Shown piece by piece: positions 7,332 through 16,601 of a stretch of DNA of 55,710 bases. The position numbers and the translations under genes are program-made. The notes under the pieces were generated by a model, which was given only the letters and a program-made list of their open reading frames with translations, was not told where the DNA came from and did not search any database. Numbering within the stretch: position 1 is the first letter of the stretch; each line of letters opens with the position of its first letter. The stretch covers positions 1 to 55,710 of the forward strand of contig JAUHWT010000024.1 in NCBI GenBank assembly GCA_030427145.1, in the 5' to 3' direction. Origin of the DNA: Alphaproteobacteria bacterium (GTDB taxonomy: Bacteria > Pseudomonadota > Alphaproteobacteria > Rhodobacterales > Rhodobacteraceae).

Positions 7332-9227
7332 ATGAAATTCGTCCGCGATCTCCCCGTGTTTCCCAAGGTCTTCTCGGTTTCAGCAGCCGCTGGACTGGTT
7401 GCCATCGGCCTGATGCTGTTGGAGCGGAACGCTGCCGTTGGCAAAGCTGCCTCAGCTTCAGCGGAATCGGCATCCGTTGGATTCCCTTTCGTCGATGTAA
7501 TTGTGGCCGTACTGATAGTTCTTGCCGCCGCCGCAGGACTTGGTCTGTTGTTGTCGGGTAGCGCCAAACGACTGAAATCGCGGGTGGATGACCTCGAAAA
7601 CAACAAACTCGACACACTCTCGGACACCTATGACGCTGACGAGTTTGGTCAGATCAGCAAGGGTCTTGCGAAAGTGCAAAAGGCACTTTGGGAAAAAGGC
7701 TCAACTACGACCAACCAGATGGAATTCTACGAGGCCCTCCACGCTGCGCAATGCGTATTCTCCGTTAATCCGGACGGGAGCATTCGCTACGCCAACCAGA
7801 ATTTCCTGAAATGCCTCGGCATTGAGGATTCGGAGATTGCAGGCACCGCATTGGCGGCCCGGCTGGACGAACGTTTTGCGGATAGCAATGCGTTCCAAAA
7901 CATGTGGGCCGCCGCCGCATCCGGCAAGGCCGCTTCGGGAACGCTTGTATTCGCTGATGGACACGGGGCAACCAGAACCCTTCGGGGTGGCTTCAGCGGC
8001 TTGAATGACGCCAAAGGCCGTTTCCATCAGACCGTATTTGTGGGCGCGGAACAGGTGGAAGCCGCTCCCCTGCCATCGTCCAAACCGGCCGCAGATGAGC
8101 AGACAACCGCTCTGGTCGGAGAAGTTGATCAGGCCCTGAAGTCTCTCGCGTCCGGCGATCTCACGGTCCGCATGAAATCCAAATCCGACTGCGAGTACGA
8201 CTATCTCCGCAAGAACTTCAACTTCGTGGCAAAAAAGCTGGATGACGCAATTGCGGCGGTCGTGAACTCCTCCAACAGCATTCTGTGGGAATCCGACCAG
8301 CTGGCCTCCGCATCTTCCGACCTTTCGCACCGCACGGAGAACCAGGCGGCCGCGCTTGAGGAAACGGCGGCTTCGCTTGAACAGTTGACCGCGAGCGTGA
8401 AAACGGCGGCCGAGGGTGCCGAAAAGGCGAATTCCGATGCGGAGACGACCAAACGCAACGCCGAGGAAAGCGGCCGGATCGTTGACACCGCCATAGATGC
8501 AATGAACGAGATTGAAAAATCTTCGGACCACATTTCGCAGATTATCGGGGTAATCGACGACATTGCTTTCCAGACGAACCTCCTCGCCCTGAATGCCGGG
8601 GTTGAAGCCGCCAGAGCCGGGGATGCCGGTCGTGGCTTTGCCGTTGTGGCGTCCGAGGTTCGCGCCCTCGCCCAACGGTCATCCAACGCTGCGAAGGAAA
8701 TCAAAACCCTGATCACAACCAGCAGCGAACAGGTTGGCCGCGGTGTCGAACTCGTTCAGGAAACCGGCAAGGCGCTCAAGACAATCGTGGAATCCGTGAA
8801 GGGCGTAAGCGCACTTGTGGATGAGATCGCCGTCTCGGCAAAGGAACAGGCCGTTGGACTGACCGAAATCAACACCGCCGTGAACCAGCTTGATCAGGTT
8901 ACCCAGCAGAACGCGGCCATGGTTGAGGAATCTACGGCCGCAAGCCGGGCGCTCAAGAGCGATGCAGATGATCTGGCGAAACTCGTGAGTGACTTCAAAA
9001 CGAAATACGTCGAAACCGTCAAAAAAGCGCAGAGGGACGCCGCAGCGGCAAAACCAGCGGCAGCACCAGCAAAACCGGTGACGGTGACACCGCCTGCTGC
9101 TCCGAAAGCCGCCGCGCCGGTGCCACCCAAACCGAAGCCGGCCCCAATGCCCACTCCAGCAACCAATGGGTCTTCGGCCCTGGCACTGGAACCACGTCAT
9201 CCGGTCGATGACTGGGAAGACTTCTAA
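7332..9227 (+). CDS. Methyl-accepting chemotaxis protein with PAS domain and CheR-tether C-terminus
   Basis: From ATG 7332 the receptor has 631 residues; an in-frame GTG at 7317 would add five. Two hydrophobic segments (about residues 10-27 and 50-70) flank a very short loop of about 25 residues, too small for a periplasmic ligand domain. A PAS-like domain follows (about 130-240, FSVNPDGSIRYANQNFLKCL), then a HAMP-like stretch (SLASGDLTVRMKSKSDCEYD). The methyl-accepting and hairpin-tip region includes FQTNLLALNAGVEAARAGDA and GRGFAVVASEVRALAQRS. An Ala/Pro/Lys-rich linker ends in VDDWEDF, close to the NWETF pentapeptide that tethers CheR and CheB in enteric receptors. It probably senses a cytoplasmic or redox cue. 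Confidence 0.93.
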   Translation: MKFVRDLPVFPKVFSVSAAAGLVAIGLMLLERNAAVGKAASASAESASVGFPFVDVIVAVLIVLAAAAGLGLLLSGSAKRLKSRVDDLENNKLDTLSDTYDADEFGQISKGLAKVQKALWEKGSTTTNQMEFYEALHAAQCVFSVNPDGSIRYANQNFLKCLGIEDSEIAGTALAARLDERFADSNAFQNMWAAAASGKAASGTLVFADGHGATRTLRGGFSGLNDAKGRFHQTVFVGAEQVEAAPLPSSKPAADEQTTALVGEVDQALKSLASGDLTVRMKSKSDCEYDYLRKNFNFVAKKLDDAIAAVVNSSNSILWESDQLASASSDLSHRTENQAAALEETAASLEQLTASVKTAAEGAEKANSDAETTKRNAEESGRIVDTAIDAMNEIEKSSDHISQIIGVIDDIAFQTNLLALNAGVEAARAGDAGRGFAVVASEVRALAQRSSNAAKEIKTLITTSSEQVGRGVELVQETGKALKTIVESVKGVSALVDEIAVSAKEQAVGLTEINTAVNQLDQVTQQNAAMVEESTAASRALKSDADDLAKLVSDFKTKYVETVKKAQRDAAAAKPAAAPAKPVTVTPPAAPKAAAPVPPKPKPAPMPTPATNGSSALALEPRHPVDDWEDF

Positions 9228-9270
9228 GTTCTTAAAAATGCCAATCAAACTCCAGTCATAGAGGAAACAG

Positions 9271-10308
9271 ATGGGTCGGGTCAGGGTAGTAATTGTCGAT
9301 GACTCCGCGACCATGCGGACGATCATCAGAGGTTGCCTGAGCCGCGACAGCGAGATTGAGGTCGTTGGTGAGGCTGCCGACCCCTATGAGGCCCGCGAGG
9401 TCATCAAGGCGCAGTCTCCTGACGTCATAACGCTCGACGTCAATATGCCGAGAATGAACGGGCTGGAGTTTCTCGAAAAGATCATGCGGCTGCGCCCTAC
9501 TCCCGTAATCATGGTTTCAGCGGAAGTGGCCGAAGGCGCGGCGGCATCCATTGAGGCTTTGTCGACGGGCGCGTTCGACTGTGTTCCAAAACCCGCAGAG
9601 GGTCACCCGCTCGATGCCTTCAGGGAACTCAGTGAGAAGATTAAGGCCGCGGCACAAACGACACCGCGAACCCTCGCAAACCGCGTCCAGCACAAACCCG
9701 GCAGTAGCGACTTCAGTCCCAACGGAAGAATCATCGCGGTCGGCGCGTCCACGGGTGGCGTGGACGCCCTGAGCTCGCTGCTCTCCGCCTTCCCAGCCAA
9801 CTGCCCACCCACAGTCATCACCCAGCACATGCCGGCAAGCTTCACGGGCAGTTTTGCGCAACGCCTTGCCAACCAGTGTGCGCCCCGTGTGGCAGAAGCC
9901 TGGAATGGCGCGCCGCTGGAAAACGGACAGGTTTACATCGCCCCAGGTGGCAGCGCACATCTCGAGATCGGTGGATCGGGCAAACTCGTCTGCCAATTGC
10001 GGGAAGGTGACCCCATCACGGGACACCGGCCATCGGTGGATGCACTTTTCAGCTCGCTTGCAAGACAGGGACCAAATGTGGTCGGCATCATCCTCACCGG
10101 AATGGGCCGGGACGGTGCCGCCGGACTGCTTGAACTTCGAAACAGGGGAGCGTCAACCATCGGCCAAAACCAGGCGAGCAGCCTCGTTTACGGAATGCCG
10201 CGTGCCGCCCACGAACTCGGCGCAGTGGAGATACAGCTTCCACTGGGCGAGATACCCGCGGCTGCCCTGTCACTCTGTACTGCCGGTAACAGAAGGAAAG
10301 CTACATGA
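9271..10308 (+). CDS. cheB: Chemotaxis methylesterase/deamidase CheB
   Basis: The 345-residue protein joins an N-terminal receiver domain ([11 protein letters not shown]; phosphoacceptor Asp56 in [12 protein letters not shown]) to a C-terminal esterase domain. The esterase has the catalytic serine in [12 protein letters not shown], the histidine in [17 protein letters not shown] and the aspartate in [12 protein letters not shown], so the catalytic triad is complete. It removes methyl groups from receptors when phosphorylated by CheA. ATG 9271 is preceded by GAGGAAA. The stop overlaps cheD by four bases, so the two are coupled. Confidence 0.96.
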   Translation: MGRVRVVIVDDSATMRTIIRGCLSRDSEIEVVGEAADPYEAREVIKAQSPDVITLDVNMPRMNGLEFLEKIMRLRPTPVIMVSAEVAEGAAASIEALSTGAFDCVPKPAEGHPLDAFRELSEKIKAAAQTTPRTLANRVQHKPGSSDFSPNGRIIAVGASTGGVDALSSLLSAFPANCPPTVITQHMPASFTGSFAQRLANQCAPRVAEAWNGAPLENGQVYIAPGGSAHLEIGGSGKLVCQLREGDPITGHRPSVDALFSSLARQGPNVVGIILTGMGRDGAAGLLELRNRGASTIGQNQASSLVYGMPRAAHELGAVEIQLPLGEIPAAALSLCTAGNRRKAT

Positions 10309-10853
10309 GCACTGCCGTCAGAATGGACGACCCCCCACTAAAACTCATCCATGTGATTCAGGGTGAGTTTGCAGTAGCCGATGATGATGACGCGGTGCTC
10401 ACCACCGTACTGGGATCATGCGTTGCGGCGTGTTTGCGCGACCCGGTGACCGGCGTTGGAGGCATGAACCATTTTCTCCTGCCCGATTCAAAATCCAACA
10501 GTTCCGACCAGGTCATCTATGGCGCCCAGTCAATGGAGCTCCTGATCAACGCGCTGCTTCGGGCCGGAGCCAGCAAGGAACGCCTCGAGGCGAAAATCTT
10601 CGGCGGCGCACGCATGGTCGCCGGTCTGTCCGACATCGGCCAGAATAACGGCGAGTTTGCACGGCGGTTTCTGCGGAACGAAGGCATCAAGTGCGTGGGT
10701 GAAAGCATCGGAGGCAACAAGGCCCGTCGCATCCGGTTCTGGCCCCGCTCGGGCCTTGCCAGACAGATGCTGCTCGGCGCCGCAGCCGATGTGGCACCGG
10801 TTGTGCCGCCCAAACCGAAACCCGCACTCGGCAACGACGTGGAACTCTTCTAG
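10305..10853 (+). CDS. cheD: Chemoreceptor glutamine deamidase CheD
   Basis: This 182-residue protein carries the CheD catalytic cysteine in [20 protein letters not shown] and the histidine in MNHFLLPD, followed by [14 protein letters not shown] and KIFGGARMV, all family signatures. CheD deamidates receptor glutamines and in some bacteria interacts with CheC. No cheC gene is present here. The start overlaps the cheB stop. It is the last gene of the chemotaxis cluster and is convergent with the aldo/keto reductase, 39 bases away, with no obvious hairpin between them. Confidence 0.94.
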   Translation: MSTAVRMDDPPLKLIHVIQGEFAVADDDDAVLTTVLGSCVAACLRDPVTGVGGMNHFLLPDSKSNSSDQVIYGAQSMELLINALLRAGASKERLEAKIFGGARMVAGLSDIGQNNGEFARRFLRNEGIKCVGESIGGNKARRIRFWPRSGLARQMLLGAAADVAPVVPPKPKPALGNDVELF

Positions 10854-10892
10854 GCAGGGGGATCAGACGATCACCGAGCCCCCAAGCCGGTG

Positions 10893-11921
10893 TCAGGATA
10901 CAGGCGCGTCCTGGTGCATCAGGTTTTTGGCCTTGAGATCCTGCCAAAGTTCCGTGGGAACTTTCTGTCCCGCAACCTGGATGTTGCTGTGCATCTGCTC
11001 AACGCTCTGACCACCCGGAATCACGGAAACGACCGATGGGTGTTGCAGCGGAAACTGGAAGGCCGCGGAAATTAGCGGAGTATTGTACGCGCGGCAGACA
11101 GCCTCAATTTTCCCAACCTTCGTGAGTATATCATCCGGCGCCGGATCGTAATTATACATCGCGCCTGGCACGGGTCCGGTCGCAAGAACCCCGGAATTGT
11201 ACGGCCCACCCAGCACAATTCCGATGCCCCTCTCCTCGCAAAGTGGCAAAAAGCTCTCAAGTGCTTCCTGCTCGAGCAGGGTATAGCGCCCTGCAAGGAG
11301 GAAAAGGTCGAAGTCTCCACGCTCCGCCATCGCCTGGCAGGGCTGCCACTCATTGACCCCTGCCCCGAACGCCTTGATGGTTCCCTCGTCACGCAACCTG
11401 GTCAGTGCCCTGTAGCCACTGTTCATCAACTCATCGAGCGTGGCGTCCACCACCTCCTGGCTGCCACGGCTGAAAATATCGATGTCATGGGCAAAGAGAA
11501 TATCGATCCGGTCCACGCCCATCCGCTCGAGCGAAAACTCCACGGAGCGCATGATGCCGTCATGGGTATAGTCAAAGACTTCCCGGCGGTTTGGAACCTC
11601 AAACCACTTGCCATGCCCCTCGCGCTGCTCCGGCGGGCACACCTCCAACAGGCGTCCGATTTTGGTGGAGAGAACATACTCATCGCGCGGTTTACCCCGG
11701 AGGAAGCGGTTCAGGCGCGTCTCCGACAAACCGAGCCCATATAGAGGTGCCGTATCATAATAGCGAACACCACCTTCCCATGCGGCTTTCAAAATTGCAT
11801 TTGCGTCATCGTCACTGATGGCACGGTAAAGGTTTCCCAGCGGGGCCGTGCCGAACCCCAGTTCGGTGAAAGTCAGACCACCGTTGCCAAGCCTGTCCCA
11901 GTGTCGCGTTCCAAACCCCAT
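10893..11921 (-). CDS. Aldo/keto reductase, D-threo-aldose/L-fucose dehydrogenase type
   Basis: The 342-residue protein belongs to the AKR superfamily. It has the N-terminal GFGTAPLGNLYRAISDDDA motif and the catalytic Asp and Tyr in YYDTAPLYGLGLSE, with Lys in VLSTKIGRLL and His in ILFAHDID. Members with FGTAPLGNLY and DTAPLYGLG are usually annotated as D-threo-aldose 1-dehydrogenase, L-fucose dehydrogenase or pyridoxal 4-dehydrogenase; sequence alone does not decide. It is divergent from a FucU-type mutarotase at 12093, which favours an aldose such as L-fucose as substrate. It is convergent with cheD. Confidence 0.85.
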   Translation of the reverse strand: MGFGTRHWDRLGNGGLTFTELGFGTAPLGNLYRAISDDDANAILKAAWEGGVRYYDTAPLYGLGLSETRLNRFLRGKPRDEYVLSTKIGRLLEVCPPEQREGHGKWFEVPNRREVFDYTHDGIMRSVEFSLERMGVDRIDILFAHDIDIFSRGSQEVVDATLDELMNSGYRALTRLRDEGTIKAFGAGVNEWQPCQAMAERGDFDLFLLAGRYTLLEQEALESFLPLCEERGIGIVLGGPYNSGVLATGPVPGAMYNYDPAPDDILTKVGKIEAVCRAYNTPLISAAFQFPLQHPSVVSVIPGGQSVEQMHSNIQVAGQKVPTELWQDLKAKNLMHQDAPVS

Positions 11922-11950
11922 GAGTTCCTCCAGTTCCGGATATCGTTGCT

Positions 11951-11966
11951 TATTGCTGCGGCAATA
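11951..11966. promoter_or_regulatory. Inverted repeat in the divergent AKR/fucU promoter region
   Basis: TATTGC (11951-11956) and GCAATA (11961-11966) form a perfect six-base inverted repeat with a four-base centre. It lies 30 bases before the minus-strand aldo/keto reductase start, between two divergent sugar genes. A regulator site is plausible, but no regulator gene is adjacent, so this is weak. Confidence 0.3.
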
Positions 11967-12092
11967 TTCACTGAATCACCGGAGGTTCCAACCCGTATTC
12001 CGTGCTGACAGCCGGCCCACACACCGGCCGAAAGCTTCAATTGCCTTCCTGTCTGACCGGGCATAACATTCGCAAAAACAGGGAGGTACGAT

Positions 12093-12536
12093 TTGCTCAA
12101 GGGAATTGATCCGCTGCTGAACGCGGAAGTGCTGCATGCTCTTCGGTCGATGGGACATGGGGACGATCTGGTGATCGTAGACACGAACTTTCCGGCATCG
12201 AGTGTGGCGAAACTGACCTCATGGGGAAAGCTCCTGCGCATTGATGCGCCGGCCGCGCGGGTGGCGGAGGCAATTCTTTCGGTGTATCCGCTGGACACAT
12301 TCGTTGACGATACCGTCGCACGCATGGAGGTGGTCGGTGATCCGGACCGACTGGAGCCTGTTCAGCAGGAGGTGAAGGAGAAGATCGACGCGGTCGGGGA
12401 TTTCACACTGAACTCGATTGAGCGCTACGCTTTCTACGAGCGGGCCAAAAATGCTTTTGCCGTCATCCAGACCGGAGAGCGCCGCTTCTACGGCTGTTTC
12501 GCCCTGCGGATGGGAGTTGTCGCTCCGGACGAGTGA
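12093..12536 (+). CDS. RbsD/FucU family mutarotase, most like L-fucose mutarotase
   Basis: The 147-residue protein starts at TTG 12093, which has GGGAGG at 12081-12086 ideally spaced; no ATG is near. LKGIDPLLNAEVLHALRSMG with HGDDLVIVDTNFPA matches the start of FucU, where the His of the MGHGD motif is catalytic, and IERYAFYERAKNAFAVIQTG with ERRFYG is the conserved C-terminal block. These enzymes interconvert alpha and beta anomers of sugars. The divergent aldo/keto reductase is a plausible partner that oxidises the sugar. A role in supplying the correct anomer of methylthioribose to the salvage module about 6 kb away is only a thought. Confidence 0.9.
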   Translation: MLKGIDPLLNAEVLHALRSMGHGDDLVIVDTNFPASSVAKLTSWGKLLRIDAPAARVAEAILSVYPLDTFVDDTVARMEVVGDPDRLEPVQQEVKEKIDAVGDFTLNSIERYAFYERAKNAFAVIQTGERRFYGCFALRMGVVAPDE

Positions 12537-12577
12537 CACGAGCACTACTTCGCCTCTAAAGGAAGCCTTGCCGCCAT

Positions 12578-13423
12578 ATGACCACCACGGTTTTTCTTGT
12601 CGTTCTTTTCGCTGCGGGGCTTCATGCGGTGTGGAACGCGCTGGTCAAAAGTGGCGAGGACAAATTCCTTGGCATGGCCGCAATCGTGTTGGGTCAGGGT
12701 ATTCCGGGCCTGCTCCTGGCACCCCTGCTCCCCCTGCCCGCAGCCGAAAGCTGGCCCTATATAGGGGCCAGCATTTTTCTCCATATCGGCTACCAGCTGT
12801 TTCTGCTCTATTCCTACCGGATCGGTGATCTGACCCAGGTTTATCCTCTCGCACGGGGCAGTGCGCCACTCCTGGTAACACTGTTCTCGGTTCTGGTTCT
12901 GGGCGTTCATTTCGATGGTGTCCAACTTTTCGCCGTCGCATTGATCGTTGCGGGTATCGCCAGCCTCGGGCTGGTTCGCAGCGGCGCGGGACAGAAAAAC
13001 GGAACCGCAACACTGCTCGCATTGATGACCGGCGCGTTTATAGCCTCATATTCGATCATCGACGGATCTGGCGCCCGCCTGGCCGGTACAGCGCTTGGGT
13101 TCTACTGCTGGGCGGCCATGGGCAACCTGATTGTCTATTTTATATTCATGGGGCTCACCAAACCTGAAACGCTCGCGCAATTACCAAAAGTGGGCAAAAA
13201 ACTGACCGTCATTGGCGGCGGCGCATCATTCGCGGCCTACGCCCTTGTGGTCTGGGCTTTTACCCAGGCTCCGATTGCACTGGTCACGGCTTTGCGCGAG
13301 ACCAGTATTGTCTTCGCGCTGCTCATTGGGGTTTTCGTACTGCGCGAACCGTTAAACCTGCTGAAGGTTGCCTCTACAATGGCAACACTCTGCGGCGCCG
13401 CCCTGCTTCGCTTCGCGCGATGA
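12578..13423 (+). CDS. EamA/DMT-family inner-membrane transporter
   Basis: This 281-residue protein consists of about ten hydrophobic helices in two homologous halves, as in the drug/metabolite transporter superfamily. The EamA pattern shows at LHAVWNALVKSGEDKF near the start and again at ALVTALRETSIVFALLIGVF and LREPLNLLKV near the end. ATG 12578 is preceded by AAAGGAAG. Such proteins export amino acids, drugs or other small molecules; the substrate cannot be read from sequence. It lies 41 bases after the fucU-like gene and may be co-transcribed with it and with the membrane protein that follows. Confidence 0.88.
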   Translation: MTTTVFLVVLFAAGLHAVWNALVKSGEDKFLGMAAIVLGQGIPGLLLAPLLPLPAAESWPYIGASIFLHIGYQLFLLYSYRIGDLTQVYPLARGSAPLLVTLFSVLVLGVHFDGVQLFAVALIVAGIASLGLVRSGAGQKNGTATLLALMTGAFIASYSIIDGSGARLAGTALGFYCWAAMGNLIVYFIFMGLTKPETLAQLPKVGKKLTVIGGGASFAAYALVVWAFTQAPIALVTALRETSIVFALLIGVFVLREPLNLLKVASTMATLCGAALLRFAR

Positions 13424-13484
13424 AAAGCCCATCGAGAGCAACCTAAAGAGAGCAGGAGGATTTCGTATCGAAAACCGCACGTGG

Positions 13485-14426
13485 ATGATCTGGACCGTGT
13501 TGCCGGTCGCACCACTGATCCTGTCCTTCGTGGCACTAGACATGCTGTATGCGGACGGCTTTCGTGAACTTTTCCAATCACTCGGAATCGAAAGGTATTT
13601 CCCCTCTCACGGCGACGTGCGTTTTTTCAACAGCCTGATCGTCTACGTTTCCATCGGCTTGTTTCATCTCATGGCATGCCTCGTGGTGATGGCGATGATG
13701 GCAAGGTTCATTCAACGGATGGACGAAACCATCCGTCGACGCACATGGGTGGTACTTGCGGTATCCATTTTAATCCTCGGGCTGTTAAACATCATGGCAC
13801 GGCAGGCCGCCTTCGACGGCCCCCTGAATCTGACCTATCGCAGCATCTGCTCCATCATACAGCCCTCGAATGTAGCGGAGCACATATTACCGGGAGGATG
13901 CACGGAACCCGGCCTGAGCATGTTTGCCTGGTTCGCGGTCCTGCCTTACGTTTTCGGTCTCGTTGCAGCCGCATTTGCCTCAGCAGCGATCAGCACGGTA
14001 GGCGATCCGCTGAAGGAAGAAGTTACGGACTCGTCTGACGAAATCCACAACCGTATGCATCTCATTGAGACGGCATTTCAGGCAACCGTCTTCGTCCTCG
14101 TGACAAGCACACTGAGCCTGATGCTGTTCTACCAGTTACCCCTGTCAGTCGTTGAGGACGACACGTCCCGCACACTGATCTCGGGGTTCGCGCAGGGTAT
14201 GACGATGTTTTGGGGTATGGTGTTCACTCTAACGCTGATCGCAATTTTCGGTCCAGCGCATCTTCTACTTCGCCACAGAGTACACTCGGGCGGTCAAGCG
14301 GAAGTCCCGCAGACCCTGGGCGGCGAAAGTTTGCGCAAACGACTGTCGCGCATCCTCGCAGTACTGGCACCGCTGCTGTTGGGGTCATCGGCTTCGCTGG
14401 TCGACCTCATCTCGTCTGCATTATAG
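13485..14426 (+). CDS. Unknown multi-pass membrane protein, start uncertain
   Basis: Read from ATG 13485 the product has 313 residues and about seven hydrophobic segments (first: MIWTVLPVAPLILSFVAL). I do not recognise a family. The open frame extends upstream to TTG 13368 inside the transporter gene. A perfect AGGAGG at 13454-13459 lies seven bases before an in-frame ATC (13467), while ATG 13485 is 25 bases away from it and has no site of its own. Either a rare ATC start is used or translation begins elsewhere. A loop after helix 3 has two Cys (SICS...PGGCTEPG), possibly an exported disulfide. It ends at a convergent hairpin. Confidence 0.65.
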   Translation: MIWTVLPVAPLILSFVALDMLYADGFRELFQSLGIERYFPSHGDVRFFNSLIVYVSIGLFHLMACLVVMAMMARFIQRMDETIRRRTWVVLAVSILILGLLNIMARQAAFDGPLNLTYRSICSIIQPSNVAEHILPGGCTEPGLSMFAWFAVLPYVFGLVAAAFASAAISTVGDPLKEEVTDSSDEIHNRMHLIETAFQATVFVLVTSTLSLMLFYQLPLSVVEDDTSRTLISGFAQGMTMFWGMVFTLTLIAIFGPAHLLLRHRVHSGGQAEVPQTLGGESLRKRLSRILAVLAPLLLGSSASLVDLISSAL

Positions 14427-14449
14427 ACGGGCCTCGGCTAAGGCCCGTC
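14426..14449. terminator. Convergent hairpin terminator
   Basis: GACGGGCCT (14426-14434) pairs perfectly with AGGCCCGTC (14441-14449) around a six-base loop. It lies between the + strand membrane protein and the minus-strand sugar transporter operon, so it probably serves both. No long T-run follows on either strand. Confidence 0.6.
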
Positions 14450-14470
14450 CAAATCAGCGTTCCCGGATTA

Positions 14471-15523
14471 TCAGCGCGCGGGTAGCGGCATCCATTCCGG
14501 TACGGCCACATCGGCATGGGCAAACTGCGGCATTTTTGCTCCCAGTTCCTCCATGTTCTTGATGTCCAGCTCATTGAGCATGTCCTGGGAAATCAGTGTC
14601 GGCGGAACAACCACCTGGGCTCCAGGATCCTCACCGGCCAGCAGCATGGCAAGCGCCCGCACGCTCACCTCACCCACCACGGCTGGATTGGTCGCGGCCG
14701 TTGCGGCCCAGGCACTGCCCTCCTCCCGCATCGCGGAAATGTCGGCGGTCGAAACATCAGCCGAGTAGATTTTGATCTGATCGGAAAGACCGGCCTCGTC
14801 CACGGCAATCTTCACGCCTTTGGCAAACTCGTCATAGGGCGCGAACATCACGGTGATATCCGGGTTGGCCTGCAATACCGAGCGGGCCTGGTTGGCGTTG
14901 GAGTTGGCGATCGGATTGTCCAGCGTACCAAAAACCGCCGCCTCCTTGATGCCCTCGTAACGGTCCTTGAAATCCCGCCAGGTTTCGTCACGACGATCCA
15001 GCGGCGCAATGCCAGGCACGTAAACGTAGCCTGCCTTGAATTCCTCTCCGTTGTCCGCAATCGCCTGCTCCAGCGCGAGGCGGGCAAGATCGCGGTCGGA
15101 CTGTTCGATCTGCGGCACCGCCGGGTTTTCGACATTCACGTCAAAAGCCACGACCTTTATGTCGGCGTCCACAGCGCGCTGAACCGCCTCCTGCATGGAT
15201 TCCGTCAACCCGTGCTGCACAATAATACCGTCCACGCCGAGCGCGATGGCCTGGTCCACCATATCGGCCTGAAGCGCCGCATCCTGGCGACTGTCGAACA
15301 CCCGCAGGTCAACACCAAGCGCCGCGGCCTGAGCCTCAACACCCGACAGGTACGCCTGAAAGAAGTCTCCGGTTGACAGGTACCGAACCAGAGCGATTTT
15401 CACGTCGCCTGCAATGTCGAACGGTGCGGGCATGTCCTGCGCCAGACCGCCGGTCGCGAATGCCGTCAGTCCGAAAACCAGGCCGCTGGCGGATGCCAGA
15501 AAACCGCGTATTTTGAATTCCAT
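14471..15523 (-). CDS. Periplasmic sugar-binding protein of an RbsB-type ABC importer
   Basis: From ATG 15523, with GGAGG upstream on the minus strand, the product has 350 residues. A signal peptide is clear (MEFKIRGFLASASGLVFGLT with AFATGGLAQ, cleavage probably near residue 30). The mature part has the RbsB/type I periplasmic-binding pattern: VKIALVRYLSTGDFFQAYLS, DMVDQAIALGVDGIIVQHGL, KVVAFDVNVENPAV, ITVMFAPYDEFAKG and IYSADVSTADISAMREEG. It is the last gene of the minus-strand operon with permease and ATPase. Divergent mtnK-mtnA suggests 5-methylthioribose or a related 5-deoxypentose as ligand; that is inference. Confidence 0.9.
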   Translation of the reverse strand: MEFKIRGFLASASGLVFGLTAFATGGLAQDMPAPFDIAGDVKIALVRYLSTGDFFQAYLSGVEAQAAALGVDLRVFDSRQDAALQADMVDQAIALGVDGIIVQHGLTESMQEAVQRAVDADIKVVAFDVNVENPAVPQIEQSDRDLARLALEQAIADNGEEFKAGYVYVPGIAPLDRRDETWRDFKDRYEGIKEAAVFGTLDNPIANSNANQARSVLQANPDITVMFAPYDEFAKGVKIAVDEAGLSDQIKIYSADVSTADISAMREEGSAWAATAATNPAVVGEVSVRALAMLLAGEDPGAQVVVPPTLISQDMLNELDIKNMEELGAKMPQFAHADVAVPEWMPLPAR

Positions 15524-15545
15524 GAGTGTTTCCTCCGTTGGATTG

Positions 15546-16601
15546 TTATTTGTTTTCTCCGGCCCGGTTGGCCGAAAGGTAGAATGTAAAGACCAGCGCC
15601 ACCACCAGGACCGCACCTTTCACAAAATCCTGCGTGTAATAAGGGGCGTTCATCATGGTCAGACCCTGAAGCAAAATCCCCACAAACAGGGCTCCCATGG
15701 CCGTGCCAAACGCATTCGGTTTGGCCTTGCCCAATACGGCAAATCCGATCAGCGCCGCCGCCACGGAATCCAGCAGCAGGTTGTTGCCCGACGCAATGTC
15801 CCCCCTCCCCAGACGCGCGGCCATGAGGATGCCGCCAATGGAGGCAAGAACCCCGGAAATCATGTACGCCAAGACTTTGTACCGGTTCACATTGATCCCG
15901 GCGAGCGCAGCCGCCTTCTCGTTCGATCCGATTGCGTACATCAGCCGCCCATGACGGGTCAGTTCAAGGAACACCCACACAAGCACTCCGATAGCCAAAA
16001 GGAATACAACGGACACGGGCAAAAGGTTGTCGAGGAAGAAATCAAACCGGTGTCGCCCCAGAAACAGAAATCCTTTGGAAAACGACCCCTCGGCCACCGT
16101 CCCGTCGGGAAGCGTCATCCCCGTGGCAATGGATCGGCCCTCCGTCGGAATACGTTGCAGACCAACCAGCAGGAACATCATGCCGAGCGTCGCCAGCAGA
16201 TCGGGAACCTTCATCCGCACGATCAGTATGCCGTTCACAAAACCAACAAACGCACCCATCACCAGACAGGCCGCAACGGCTACAGCCGCATTCTGCTCCC
16301 AGACAACCATCACATAGGCGGACAGCATAAGCGCCGACGTCGCCACCGACCCGATGGACAGGTCAAACCCGCCAACCACCAGTGTGCAGGTCACCCCGAG
16401 AGCAAGAATGCCCGTGATCGCCACCGACTGGAAAATAAAAATCGCGCTGATCGGGCTGAAAAACCCATCTGCCGCCAGAGCAAAAAACACCACCAGACCG
16501 AACAGCAAAGCCAAAAAGCCATAGCGGATCGCTAGGTCGAGCACGACCGCCCTTGAGAGACCTCCCCCGGACTGATTTGCGGTTTCAGATTTTATTGCCA
16601 T
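15546..16601 (-). CDS. RbsC-type ABC transporter permease
   Basis: This 351-residue protein has about nine to ten hydrophobic segments and the signature loops of ribose-class permeases: VGGFDLSIGSVATSALMLSA near the middle and GINVNRYKVLAYMISGVLAS with GGILMAARLG towards the end. The latter includes the EAA-like loop that contacts the ATPase. Its start overlaps the 3' end of the ATPase gene by ten bases, so translation is coupled. Only one permease gene is present, as expected if it works as a homodimer with the double-ATPase protein. It imports a monosaccharide across the inner membrane. Confidence 0.92.
   Translation of the reverse strand: MAIKSETANQSGGGLSRAVVLDLAIRYGFLALLFGLVVFFALAADGFFSPISAIFIFQSVAITGILALGVTCTLVVGGFDLSIGSVATSALMLSAYVMVVWEQNAAVAVAACLVMGAFVGFVNGILIVRMKVPDLLATLGMMFLLVGLQRIPTEGRSIATGMTLPDGTVAEGSFSKGFLFLGRHRFDFFLDNLLPVSVVFLLAIGVLVWVFLELTRHGRLMYAIGSNEKAAALAGINVNRYKVLAYMISGVLASIGGILMAARLGRGDIASGNNLLLDSVAAALIGFAVLGKAKPNAFGTAMGALFVGILLQGLTMMNAPYYTQDFVKGAVLVVALVFTFYLSANRAGENK

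Noticed and set aside
15414-16535. Plus-strand 373-codon open frame opposite the ABC permease
   Set aside because: The translation is His/Gln/Arg-rich and unlike a protein; the minus strand has a complete RbsC-type permease.
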